From contig NZ_CP144125.1 of the NCBI RefSeq assembly GCF_036429475.1, positions 1,612,001 to 1,676,000 of the forward strand: a stretch of 64,000 nt of DNA. The letters are read 5' to 3'. The translations under genes and the position numbers were made by a program. This DNA comes from Halalkalicoccus sp. CGA53 (GTDB lineage Archaea; Halobacteriota; Halobacteria; Halobacteriales; Halalkalicoccaceae). The notes under the pieces are model-generated. The model was not told where the DNA came from and searched no databases. It was given only the letters and a program-made list of their open reading frames with translations. Of this stretch, positions 24,778 through 33,236 are shown one piece after another; within the stretch, counting starts at the first letter, position 1, and each line of letters starts with the position of its first letter.

Positions 24778-27700
24778 GTGGATCCGAGAGCCCGATTGCT
24801 CTCCGCGATCACGAACCGGAGCCGCACCGTCATCGCGGTCGTGCTCGTCCTCACGCTCGTCCTCTCGGGGGGTCTCGGCGCGATCGACGACGCCGCCTCG
24901 CTCGACCAGTTCGAGACCGAGAGCGCGGAGGCCGACGAGCTCGACTACATCACCGACCGCTTCGGCGACGGGGAGAACACGACGAGCGTCCAGGTGGTCG
25001 TGCGGGACGAGAACGTGCTCTCGCGCGACTCGCTGCTCGAGTCACTCCGGTTCCAGGAGGACCTCCGTGGTAACGAGACGGTGAACGGGACGCTCGCCGA
25101 GGATCCGTTCGGCGACCTCGCACTGACCGTCGCCAGAACGGCGATCATCGAGGAGGAGGCCGACGCGCTCGAGGAAGAGGCCGACGACCTCGAAGCACGC
25201 GCCGACGAACTCGAGGCGGAGGCCGACGACCTGGAAGAACGCGGCGAGGAACTCGAGGAGCGCGGCGACGACCTGGAAGAACGTGGCGAGGAACTGGAGG
25301 AGCGCGGCGACGAGCTCGAAGAACGTGGCGAGGAGCTCGAAGCGCGTGGCGAGGAACTCGAGGCGGACGCCGAGGAGCTCGAAGCACGCGAGGCCGACCT
25401 CGAAGAACGTGGCGAGGAGATCGAAGCCGACGCGGCCGAACTCGAGACGCGTCAGGAGCAACTCGAGTCCGACGCCGCCGACCTCGAAGAACGCCGGGAA
25501 GCCCTCGAATCCGACGCCGCCGACCTCGAAGCGGAGGGAGAGGCGATCGACGAGCGTCGGGCGGAGCTCGAAGCGCGTCAGGAACAACTCGAAGCCGACG
25601 CGGCCGACCTCGAAGCACGCGAGGAGGCGCTCGAGGAGGACTGGGCCGACTACGAACGACGTGCACAGGAGCCGGACGCCGACGAGGAAGCACTCGCCGC
25701 CGAGGAGGAGGAGCTCGAAGAGCGTCGGGCGGTGCTCGAAGCCGACGCGGCGGCGCTCCAGGAACGGGAAGAAGCCCTCGGGGAGGACTGGGCCGAGTTC
25801 GAATCGGACGCGGCGGAACTCGAAGAGCGCCAGGCGGATCTCGAGGAACGTAGCGAGGAGCTCGAAGCGGACGGCGAGGCGCTTGAAGAACGACAGGAGG
25901 AACTAGAGGCCGACGGGGCGGAGCTCGAAGCGCGACAGGAGCAGCTCGAGTCGGACGCTGCGGACCTCGAATCGGACGCTGTGGACCTCGAAGCTCGCGC
26001 CGACGAACTGGAGGAGGAGCGTGAGGAGCTGGAGCGGGAGGCCGACGAGCTGGAGGAGGAGGTCGACGAACTCGAAGCGGAGGCCGACGAGCTGGAGGAG
26101 GAGGTCGACGAACTCGAAGCGGAGGCCGACGAGATCGAGGAGGAGGCCGACCGGCTCGAGGAGGAAGCCGACGAACTGGAGGCGGAAGGTGAGGCGCTGG
26201 AGGACGAAGCCGACGCGCTCGAAGACGAGGCCGACGACCTCTCGGACCTCGATCCGTCCCTGGAAGAACGGATCGAACAGCTGGAGTCGATGACCGACCA
26301 GGAGGTCGAGGACGTCGTCGCGGACTTGCTCGACGAGGACGCCGACGACGGGTTGTTCGTCTTCCTCCCGACGGCGTTCGAGCCGGGCTCGACCGAGGCG
26401 GACGCCCGGATGTTGTTCGTCACGCAGCTCTCGGAGGAGGAGGTCGTCGAGGGCGAGGCGCCCGACCGGATCGTCGACTCGCAGCTCGCGGTCGCCGACC
26501 TCGCCGACGACCGGTTCGACGACGCGGTTGTGCTCGGCTCCGGGATCATCTCCGACGAGATCGACCGCTCGCTCGACGACAGCCTGCTGATCGTGCTGCC
26601 GCTCGCGCTGGTGTTCGTCGCGGTCGTGCTCTCGGTCGCCTACCGCGACCCGTTCGACATCCTCCTGGGGATGTTCGGCGTCGTCGTCGTCCTCGTCTGG
26701 ACGTTCGGGTTCATGGGCTGGATCGGCATCGACTTCAACATGGTGATGGTCGCGGTCCCCGTGCTGCTCATCGGGCTCTCGATCGACTACGCGATCCACG
26801 TCTTCATGCGCCACCGCGAGCAGCGGGCGAGCGACGGAGGTTCGACGAGACGGGCGATGGCGGTCGCGCTCTCGGGGCTCGGGCTGGCGCTCGTCTGGGT
26901 GACCGCGACGGCCGTGATCGGCTTCCTCTCGAACCTCGTCAGCCCCGTCGGGCCGATCCGTGAATTCGGCGTCGTCAGCGCGTTCGGCATCGCCTCGGCG
27001 CTCGTCGTCTTCGGGGTGTTGCTCCCGGCGACGAAGCTCGAACTCGACGCGATGCTGGAGCGGAGGGGGATCGACCGCGAGAAGCGGGCGTTCGGGACCG
27101 GCGGTGGCCGGTTCAGCACGTTCCTCTCCGGCGGCCAGCGGATCGCTCGGCGTGCGCCCTGGGTGGTCGTCCTCGTCGCGCTCCTCCTGACGGTGGGCGG
27201 GGCGGCCGGCGCGACGCAGGTCGACACGACGTTCGAGCAGGAGGACTTCATCGCGGACGACCCGCCGGAGTGGGCGAGCGCGCTTCCCGGCCCGTTCGCG
27301 CCCGGCGACTACTCCGCGAAGAGCACGCTAGAGTACGTCGACGAGTACTTCGTCCGCGGTGACTCGCAGGCACAGCTCCTCGTCAGGGGCGAGCTGACCG
27401 ACGACGACACGCTCACCCGGATCGACGCCGCGGAGCGAGAGGCGGGGAACGCGGACGTGACGGTGACGCTCGCGAGCGGCGGCGCGGACGTCGACGGGCC
27501 GGTCTCGGCCATGGAGGACGTCGCCGACGAGGACGACGCGTTCAACGAGACGTTCGCGGGTGCGGATACGACCGGCGACGGCGTCCCCGACTCCGACGTC
27601 GAGAGCGTCTACGACGCCTTCTTCGAGGCCGACAGCGACCGGGCGGCGGACGTGCTACACCGCACCGACGAGGGCGAGGTCGAGTCGGCACGGATCGTCG

Positions 27701-28398
27701 TCTCGGTCCGCGGCGACGCACCCTCCGGCGAGGTGACCGAGGAGATGCGTGCGGTCGCGGCGTCGCTCGACGGCGACGGCCTGGTCGCGAGCGCGACCGG
27801 CCAGGTGATCGTCTTCCACGTCGTTGAGCAGGAGCTCTTCTCGACGGTGATCGAGAGCCTGCTCGTGACGCTCGTCGCCGTCTTCGCCTTCCTGATGGCG
27901 GGGTACCGCTGGCTCCACGGCAGCGCGACGCTCGGGGCGATCACGCTCGCGCCGATCGTCTTCTCAGTGGCTTGGATCCTCGGATCGATGTACCTCCTGG
28001 GGATCTCGTTCAACGTGATGACCGGGCTCATCACCAGCCTCACCGTCGGGCTGGGCGTGGCGTACAACATCCACATGACCGAACGCTACATGCTCGAACG
28101 CGGCCGGGGAGCGGACACCTGGGAGGCGCTCTCTCGAGCCGTCACCGGGACGGGTGGGGCACTCCTGGGGAGCGCGGCGACCACCGTCGGTGGGTTCGGG
28201 GTGCTCGTCTTCGCCATCCTCCCGCCGCTCCAGCAGTTCGGCCTCATCACTGGCCTGACCATCGTCTACGCGTTCTTCGGGAGCGTCTTCGTCCTCCCGA
28301 GTTTCCTCGCGCTCTGGACGCGCTATCTCGCGCCCGAGGGGGTTTCGGTTCCGACGCTATCGGTGGGTACCCGGGAGGCCGCAGGCGATAACGACTGA
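24778..28398 (+). CDS. RND/MMPL-type exporter with a giant heptad coiled coil
   Basis: A 1206-residue protein of the archaeal HAE3/MMPL branch of RND transporters. The first transmembrane helix is at residues 17-33. Residues about 125-488 are a nearly perfect heptad array (LEERGEE, LEADAEE, LEARQEQ), inserted in the first extracellular loop. Five helices follow (about 595-760) with SIDYAIHVFMRH, which carries the Asp typical of the proton relay. The second half repeats this (helices from about 790 and 1020-1195), but its matching motif is GVAYNIHMTERY, with Ala instead of Asp. GTG at 24778 starts the protein. Lipid or hydrophobic-compound export is the family role. What the coil reaches or binds is unknown. 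Confidence 0.88.
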   Translation: MDPRARLLSAITNRSRTVIAVVLVLTLVLSGGLGAIDDAASLDQFETESAEADELDYITDRFGDGENTTSVQVVVRDENVLSRDSLLESLRFQEDLRGNETVNGTLAEDPFGDLALTVARTAIIEEEADALEEEADDLEARADELEAEADDLEERGEELEERGDDLEERGEELEERGDELEERGEELEARGEELEADAEELEAREADLEERGEEIEADAAELETRQEQLESDAADLEERREALESDAADLEAEGEAIDERRAELEARQEQLEADAADLEAREEALEEDWADYERRAQEPDADEEALAAEEEELEERRAVLEADAAALQEREEALGEDWAEFESDAAELEERQADLEERSEELEADGEALEERQEELEADGAELEARQEQLESDAADLESDAVDLEARADELEEEREELEREADELEEEVDELEAEADELEEEVDELEAEADEIEEEADRLEEEADELEAEGEALEDEADALEDEADDLSDLDPSLEERIEQLESMTDQEVEDVVADLLDEDADDGLFVFLPTAFEPGSTEADARMLFVTQLSEEEVVEGEAPDRIVDSQLAVADLADDRFDDAVVLGSGIISDEIDRSLDDSLLIVLPLALVFVAVVLSVAYRDPFDILLGMFGVVVVLVWTFGFMGWIGIDFNMVMVAVPVLLIGLSIDYAIHVFMRHREQRASDGGSTRRAMAVALSGLGLALVWVTATAVIGFLSNLVSPVGPIREFGVVSAFGIASALVVFGVLLPATKLELDAMLERRGIDREKRAFGTGGGRFSTFLSGGQRIARRAPWVVVLVALLLTVGGAAGATQVDTTFEQEDFIADDPPEWASALPGPFAPGDYSAKSTLEYVDEYFVRGDSQAQLLVRGELTDDDTLTRIDAAEREAGNADVTVTLASGGADVDGPVSAMEDVADEDDAFNETFAGADTTGDGVPDSDVESVYDAFFEADSDRAADVLHRTDEGEVESARIVVSVRGDAPSGEVTEEMRAVAASLDGDGLVASATGQVIVFHVVEQELFSTVIESLLVTLVAVFAFLMAGYRWLHGSATLGAITLAPIVFSVAWILGSMYLLGISFNVMTGLITSLTVGLGVAYNIHMTERYMLERGRGADTWEALSRAVTGTGGALLGSAATTVGGFGVLVFAILPPLQQFGLITGLTIVYAFFGSVFVLPSFLALWTRYLAPEGVSVPTLSVGTREAAGDND
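25150..26245 (+). repeat. Degenerate 21-base coding repeats (about 52 heptads)
   Basis: Within the RND gene the DNA repeats with a 21-base period. Units code for Leu-Glu-x-x-(Ala/Gly/Arg)-(Asp/Glu)-(Glu/Asp). Leu would take the d position and Ala or Gly mostly the a position of the heptad. Neighbouring units such as LEERGEE and LEERGDE are almost identical, which points to expansion by tandem duplication. Confidence 0.85.
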
Positions 28399-28480
28399 TA
28401 CGGACCGCTGTACCCGTGTACCGCTCGGACCGGGAGGCGGGCACCGATCCGACCGGTACAGACTACGACGATCCGTATTA
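28399..28480. repeat. Dispersed intergenic repeat of about 80 bases, copy A
   Basis: It starts one base after the RND stop codon. Its left end TACGGACCGCTGTACC and the following CGCTCGGACCGG match the copy at 52750-52828 with few differences over about 35 bases. The right end again carries GGTAC and ATCCGT. Its terminal inverted repeat is imperfect: ACGGA pairs with TCCGT, and the rest is eroded. It may be a mobile miniature element, or a structured RNA or terminator element. Confidence 0.5.
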
Positions 28481-28551
28481 TCGGTCTCCGGTACCGGCTC
28501 GACCTCCGCGAACCGAACGGTTCAATCGCCTGCCGACCGATAGCGACGAGG

Positions 28552-29237
28552 GTGAAGAGGATCGGACTCTCCGCGGTCGACGGGGCGGGCAAGACCACGG
28601 CGACGAGGGCCGTCGAACGACGACTCGGAGACGACGGCGAGAGGATCGAGACGCTTCACTGGCCGAACGACTCGCTGGTCGTGCTCCTGCCTCGAAAATC
28701 GGGACGACTCGCCTCCCGGGTCGCGGCCACCGTCGGAAACGACCGCCTCCGCTCCGAGGTGGCCCGGACCACGGTTCCCGGGAACGGCGGAGGGAGGTCC
28801 GGCGAGCGAGCCGTGGTCGCTCGACTCCGCGGGGCCGTCTTCGCCTCGCTGCTCGTGCTCGCGTTCTGTCTCGTCCTCGTGAACGAACGGGTGATGCGGG
28901 TCACCCTCCCCCTCCGGTACCCCGTCGCCGACCGGATCGTCCTCGACCGCTCCGCGTTCGACGACCTGGTCCATCTCGAGTACCTCGGGCTACCCGCTTC
29001 GCTCGTCGACCGCGGGATCGCGGCGATCGACACGACGGGGATCTCCCTGATCGACGTCCCGCCGGCGGTCGCGATGGCCCGGGACTCGGGAGTGGACGGT
29101 TCCGATCACCCCCCGTCCTACTACCCGGAGAAGGCGCCCTCTACCGGCGGTACGCCGATCGTCACGGGATCGCCCGACTCGACGGGACGGACGAGGTCGA
29201 CGTGCTGTGTGGGTGGATCGTTCGCGGGAGCCCGTAA
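28552..29237 (+). pseudogene. Thymidylate kinase-like P-loop protein with a frameshift
   Basis: A GTG-started frame with a nucleotide-kinase P-loop (SAVDGAGKTTATRAVERRL, residues 7-25). A hydrophobic stretch lies at about residues 99-112, and LDRSAFDDLVHLEYLGLP at about 128 corresponds to the dTMP kinase DR motif. After YYPEKA (about 29137) the homologous end continues in another frame as LYRRYADRHGIARLDGTDEV to a TAA at 29235-29237. Restoring one base near 29134-29138 gives about 228 residues. The hydrophobic insertion is unusual for a thymidylate kinase. Either recent inactivation or sequencing error explains the shift. Confidence 0.7.
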
Positions 29238-29395
29238 CCCCTTCGACGGGTCCGGTTCGCCGTTCGGTGGCCCTCTGCAGAACGGCGTCGGCCCGTCATC
29301 TCCACGGACGCCAGACCTCCCCGTGCTCGCGACCACGGGCGTCCGTGGACGACGAACCCCGCACAGTTATCGGGCTCCCACGCGCTCGGTAGCCC

Positions 29396-30517
29396 ATGAC
29401 GGAGTTCTCACGGCGCGTCGAGGCGGTGTCGATCAGCGGCATCCGCGAGGTGTTCGAGGCGGCGGGCGCCGACGCGATCAACCTCGGGATCGGCCAGCCC
29501 GACTTCCCCACGCCCGAGCACGCCCGCGAGGCCGCCCTCGCCGCGATCCGGGAGGGAAAGACCGACGGCTACACCTCGAACAAAGGTACCAGAGAGCTTC
29601 GCGAGGCGATCAGTTCCCGGTACCGGGCCGACTGGGACCTGACCGTGGACCCGGGCGATATCATCGCGACCGCGGGCGGGAGCGAGGCGCTCCACATCGC
29701 CCTGGAGGCACACGTCGATCCGGGTGAAGAAGTGCTCTTTCCCGACCCGGGGTTCGTCTCCTACGACGCGCTCACCCGGATCGCCGACGGGGTGCCGAAG
29801 CCGCTCCCGCTACGCGAGGACCTCACGCTCGACCCCGAGGTGGTGGAGGAGGCGATCACCGACGAAACGGCGGCGTTCGTCGTCAACAGCCCCTCGAACC
29901 CGACTGGTGCGGTGCAGTCGACCGATGACATGCGCGAGTTCGCCCGGATCGCCGACGAGCACGACGTCCTCTGTATCTCCGACGAGGTGTACGAACGCAT
30001 CGTCTTCGAGGGCGAACACCGCTCGCCGCTTTCGTTCGCAGAGAGCGACAACGTCGTCGTCGTGAGCGCCTGCTCGAAGACCTACTCGATGACCGGTTGG
30101 CGACTCGGCTGGGTCACCGCGAGCACGCGACGGATCGAGCGGATGCTCAGGGTCCACCAGTACGTCCAGGCGTGTGCGAGCGCGCCGGCGCAGTACGCCG
30201 CCGAGGGCGCTCTGCGGGGGCCACAGGACGTCGTCCGCGAGATGCGCGAGACGTTCGAAGAGCGCCGGGACCTCGTCCTCGACGGACTGACCGACGCCGG
30301 CCTGGAGACGCCCACGCCGCAGGGCGCGTTCTACGCGATGCCGAAGGTCCCCGAGGGCTGGGTCGCCGAGGTGCTCTCGCGCGGGGTGATCGTCGTCCCC
30401 GGCGAGGCGTTCGGCGCGAACGGCGCGGGCCACGCCCGGCTCTCCTACGCCACGGGCACCGAGGAGCTGAAGGAGGCGCTCTCGATCATCCACGAGGCGA
30501 CGCGGGCCGTCCGATAG
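29396..30517 (+). CDS. Pyridoxal phosphate-dependent aminotransferase (aspartate-type)
   Basis: A 373-residue fold-type I, class I/II aminotransferase. It should move an amino group between an amino acid such as aspartate and 2-oxoglutarate. The N-terminal substrate region is INLGIGQPDFPTPEHA. SNPTG (about 164) contacts the carboxylate, and SDEVYERIVF follows. The Schiff-base lysine is in SACSKTYSMTGWRLGW (about 227). The C-terminal arginine is in ARLSYATG. Length and motif order are standard for archaeal AspC. The exact amino acid cannot be read from sequence. Confidence 0.93.
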   Translation: MTEFSRRVEAVSISGIREVFEAAGADAINLGIGQPDFPTPEHAREAALAAIREGKTDGYTSNKGTRELREAISSRYRADWDLTVDPGDIIATAGGSEALHIALEAHVDPGEEVLFPDPGFVSYDALTRIADGVPKPLPLREDLTLDPEVVEEAITDETAAFVVNSPSNPTGAVQSTDDMREFARIADEHDVLCISDEVYERIVFEGEHRSPLSFAESDNVVVVSACSKTYSMTGWRLGWVTASTRRIERMLRVHQYVQACASAPAQYAAEGALRGPQDVVREMRETFEERRDLVLDGLTDAGLETPTPQGAFYAMPKVPEGWVAEVLSRGVIVVPGEAFGANGAGHARLSYATGTEELKEALSIIHEATRAVR

Positions 30518-30544
30518 CGCCCCGGTACGTGCAAGCCTCTTCAC

Positions 30545-31024
30545 TCATCCGGGCTCCTCCCTGCACCGGACGATTCGCACCTCGGTTACGCCATCGAAAT
30601 CGCCGTCGGCGCCGACGAGCAGCGCCGCGTCGACCTGCTCGGCGGTCGCGATCGCGAACGCGTTTCCGAGCGCGGGGCCGTACCCGAGGACGTACTCGGC
30701 TGCGCTCTGCCACACTCCGTCGGTTCCGACGGATCGGATCCCGATGTCGAACAGCCAGCTGACGTACCGATCGGCGTCCGCCCCGCCGTACACCCGTGCG
30801 ATCACGTACCGGATCTCGGCGAGGTTCACCTGACTGACGAACCCGGAGACCTCGCCCTCGCTCACGGCGTCCAGATAGGCGTCGACGGTCTCCGCACCCG
30901 GTTCGTTCGTGGCGTGTGCGACGATCGGCTCCGTATCGAACACGACACGGTCGGGAAGCGACGTCACCGCCGTTCCCGCCGTCGACGTCGCCGGCGACTC
31001 CGCGACCGGTTCGGACGACGCCAT
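30545..31024 (-). CDS. vapC: PIN-domain toxin (VapC-like) with an Asp-to-Asn change
   Basis: A 159-residue PIN ribonuclease-fold protein, probably the toxin of a VapBC pair. About 25 disordered residues precede the domain. The first acidic residue is in VVFDTEPIVAH and the second in NLAEIRYVIARVY. The fourth region is LLVGADGDFDG. The third, normally LGDAFAIATA in haloarchaeal relatives, reads LGNAFAIATAEQVDAALL here, so Asn stands where a metal-binding Asp is expected. Its ATG shares a base with the antitoxin stop (TGATG), so the pair is coupled. A GTG three bases earlier is an alternative start. Toxicity may be weakened or lost. Confidence 0.82.
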   Translation of the reverse strand: MASSEPVAESPATSTAGTAVTSLPDRVVFDTEPIVAHATNEPGAETVDAYLDAVSEGEVSGFVSQVNLAEIRYVIARVYGGADADRYVSWLFDIGIRSVGTDGVWQSAAEYVLGYGPALGNAFAIATAEQVDAALLVGADGDFDGVTEVRIVRCREEPG

Positions 31025-31353
31025 CACTCCCCGCCGCTCTCCTCGCCGATCCGATCGACGAGGGTCGTCCGGTCGTCTTTCTCCTCGGCTCGGAGGTCGC
31101 GCAGAACCTCGCTGGCGGGTCTCTCGTCGGCCTCCTCTCCCGAAGGGTTCAAACGCTCGCGTATCTCTGCCGCCGACGGAACCGCCTCGACGATCACCTC
31201 TCCCCCGGCGGTCTCGCGGAACGCGACACGTCCGGGCGACTCGATACCGAGCCGCTCGCGGAACCGCTTCGGGATCGTCGCCTGCCCGTGTTTCGAGAGC
31301 GAAACGACCTCTCGGTCGTCAGTGTGACCCGCACTCGTCTCTGAGCTACTCAT
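31024..31353 (-). CDS. vapB: AbrB/SpoVT-type antitoxin
   Basis: A 109-residue protein. Residues 14-55 are a swapped-hairpin AbrB/MazE DNA-binding domain (VVSLSKHGQATIPKRFRERL, then GRVAFRETAGGEVIVEA). The charged C-terminal half (EEADERPASEVLRDLRAEEK) is the part that usually wraps around the toxin. The stop codon overlaps the start of the PIN gene. Such proteins repress their own promoter. An inverted repeat just upstream may be the operator. Confidence 0.85.
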   Translation of the reverse strand: MSSSETSAGHTDDREVVSLSKHGQATIPKRFRERLGIESPGRVAFRETAGGEVIVEAVPSAAEIRERLNPSGEEADERPASEVLRDLRAEEKDDRTTLVDRIGEESGGE

Positions 31354-31361
31354 ATCTAGTA

Positions 31362-31370
31362 GTAGTCTAC
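31362..31370 (-). promoter_or_regulatory. Candidate operator of the toxin-antitoxin pair
   Basis: GTAG-T-CTAC is a short inverted repeat 9-17 bases before the antitoxin start. It sits between the start and a possible T-rich promoter element near 31376-31386. Binding there would block the promoter, as expected for autoregulation. The repeat is short, so the call is tentative. Confidence 0.3.
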
Positions 31371-31465
31371 AGTTCAGAAAAGTCCTGTGGTCAGAGATAA
31401 TCGAGATCCCAGGTCGCCGATCGGATCTCCACAACTTATAGGCGTAGCCCGCGCCGAGAGGTCTC

Positions 31466-32878
31466 ATGACCGACGATTGCTCGTTTCTCTCCGGTCTCGG
31501 CATCGCGGGCGAGGTCTCCTTCGAGGCGACCCGCCGCGAGGAGCGCGCTGCCGACTGGGGTGCCGAACGCCGCGGCGGCGCACGGACGCCGGACGCGGTC
31601 GTCTGGCCGGAGAGCACGGAGGACGTCTCGCTCTTGCTGGCCGCCGCGACCGACCACGGGGTCCCCGTCACGCCGTACGCCGCTGGCACGGGGCTGGAGG
31701 GCAACGCCGTCCCCGCCCACGGCGGGATCAGCCTCGACCTGACCCGGATGAACGCGATCCCCGACTACAGACCCGAGGACCTCCAGATCGACGTCGGGCC
31801 AGGGGTCTTCGGCTCCGCGGTCGACGAACACGTCGCCCGTGATGGCCTCTTCTTCCCGCCACTTCCCTCTTCGGGGGAGATATCGACGATCGGCGGGATG
31901 ATCGCGACCGACGCGAGCGGGATGCAGACGGTCAAGTACGGCGAGGTGGGCGACTGGACGCTGCGGGTAGAGGCGGTGATCGCCGACGGGAGCGTCCTCT
32001 CCTGTGGCTCGCGGGCGAAGAAGACCTCGAGCGGCTACAACCTCAAAGAGCTCCTGATCGGGAGCGAGGGCACCCTCGGCGTGATCACCGAGGCGACGCT
32101 TCGACTCGCCGGCCGGCCCGAACAGATTAAGGGGGGAAGAGCGGTCTTCGGGTCGCTCGATAGCGCGACGGAGGCGATCACCGACGCGATCCAGTCGGGC
32201 GTCGACGTGGCGAAGATCGAACTGCTCGATTCGCTCACCGCCCGGATGGCCAACGCCCACCTCGACGTCGACCTCCCGGAACGCCCGCTCGTCTTCCTCG
32301 AGTTCCACGCGAACCACGGGATCGACCGGGAGATCGACTTCTGTCGCACGGTCTTCGAGTCCCACGGCGTCGAACGCTTCGAGATCGCGGAGAGCGATGC
32401 GGAGATGGACGACCTCTGGCGCGCCCGAAAGGAACTCGCCTACGCCGAGTCGAACTACCGGGAGGAGCTGGAGCCGATCCACCCCGGCGACATCACGGTC
32501 CCGATCAGCAGGTATCCCGAGATCGTCCGCTACGCGTCGGAGCTGGGCAGGGAACAGGACCTCCTCGTGCCGTGTTTCGGCCACGCGGGCGACGGTAACC
32601 TCCACTACACCGTCCTCGCCGACTTCGACGACCCCGAGCATCTCGCGCGCTGCGAGGAGGTCTACGAGCGGGTCGTCCGCCGTGCGATCGAACTGGGTGG
32701 AACGGCGACGGGCGAACACGGCATCGGCCAGGGGAAACAGAAGTACCTCGAACCGGAACACGGGCCGGCGACCGTCGAGACGATGCGCGCGATCAAGCGG
32801 GCACTCGACCCGACGGACACGTTGAACCCCGGGAAGGTCTTCCCCGAAACCGAAGGTGGGGGGCGTCTGCTCCAGTGA
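31466..32878 (+). CDS. FAD-linked 2-hydroxyacid dehydrogenase (GlcD/D-lactate dehydrogenase type)
   Basis: A 470-residue flavoprotein. The FAD-binding (PCMH) domain covers residues about 40-215, with VTPYAAGTGLEGNAVPAHGG, then GGMIATDASGMQTVKYG and KTSSGYNLKELLIGSEGTLG. The C-terminal FAD-oxidase domain has the metal-site motif CFGHAGDGNLHYTV (about 370) and ends in TATGEHGIGQGKQKYL and DPTDTLNPGKVFP. It should oxidise glycolate or D-lactate to the keto acid and pass electrons to the respiratory chain. It stands alone, divergent from the toxin-antitoxin pair. Confidence 0.92.
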   Translation: MTDDCSFLSGLGIAGEVSFEATRREERAADWGAERRGGARTPDAVVWPESTEDVSLLLAAATDHGVPVTPYAAGTGLEGNAVPAHGGISLDLTRMNAIPDYRPEDLQIDVGPGVFGSAVDEHVARDGLFFPPLPSSGEISTIGGMIATDASGMQTVKYGEVGDWTLRVEAVIADGSVLSCGSRAKKTSSGYNLKELLIGSEGTLGVITEATLRLAGRPEQIKGGRAVFGSLDSATEAITDAIQSGVDVAKIELLDSLTARMANAHLDVDLPERPLVFLEFHANHGIDREIDFCRTVFESHGVERFEIAESDAEMDDLWRARKELAYAESNYREELEPIHPGDITVPISRYPEIVRYASELGREQDLLVPCFGHAGDGNLHYTVLADFDDPEHLARCEEVYERVVRRAIELGGTATGEHGIGQGKQKYLEPEHGPATVETMRAIKRALDPTDTLNPGKVFPETEGGGRLLQ

Positions 32879-32887
32879 GTGATCCGT

Positions 32888-32910
32888 CGCGGTCGGGAGA
32901 CCCGACCGCG
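32888..32910 (+). terminator. Perfect ten-base hairpin after the dehydrogenase gene
   Basis: CGCGGTCGGG-AGA-CCCGACCGCG starts nine bases after the stop codon. The stem is long and all but two pairs are G-C, with a three-base loop. No T tract follows, so it may protect the 3' end or assist termination. Confidence 0.5.
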
Positions 32911-33236
32911 CCTCGCCAGAGGAGCGGAGAACGGTAGGCCAGGGGCGGGGGCGCACAGAGGCACCTGACACGACCGAACCCCCGGGCTTGGCCTCCGTTC
33001 GAAGGCTCGGACCTGACCGACCTATACCTACGCCCTGATAGCTGTCTCACTCCGTGGGACACCGGCGGACGAGCGAGGAAACCGACCGACACCGGCTCCC
33101 GTAGCCCGATCGCGTCCCTATTGTGGCCCACGCGTCCATCGAGAGGGGTACGGCAGACCGGTCGGTCCACGGCTCGCCCCGACGCGCGCTCGCCGCCGCC
33201 ACGGTCGGCTTCGCGGGCGTCGTCTACGGGCCCGCC
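32911..33236. other. Non-coding stretch before a hydrolase remnant
   Basis: About 325 bases without a supported gene. It may contain eroded sequence of the hydrolase whose 3' end remains at 33237-33461, but I cannot recognise the missing part. Confidence 0.4.

Noticed and set aside
25150-26245. A regular 21-base repeat array that might look like CRISPR or satellite DNA
   Set aside because: There are no unique spacers, the units are coding and degenerate, and the period equals one protein heptad.
25042-26814. Long serine-, valine- or arginine-rich open frames antisense to the coiled-coil region
   Set aside because: They are mirror images of the Glu/Leu heptad repeats on the plus strand. The plus-strand frame gives a sensible transporter, whereas the antisense products are low-complexity.
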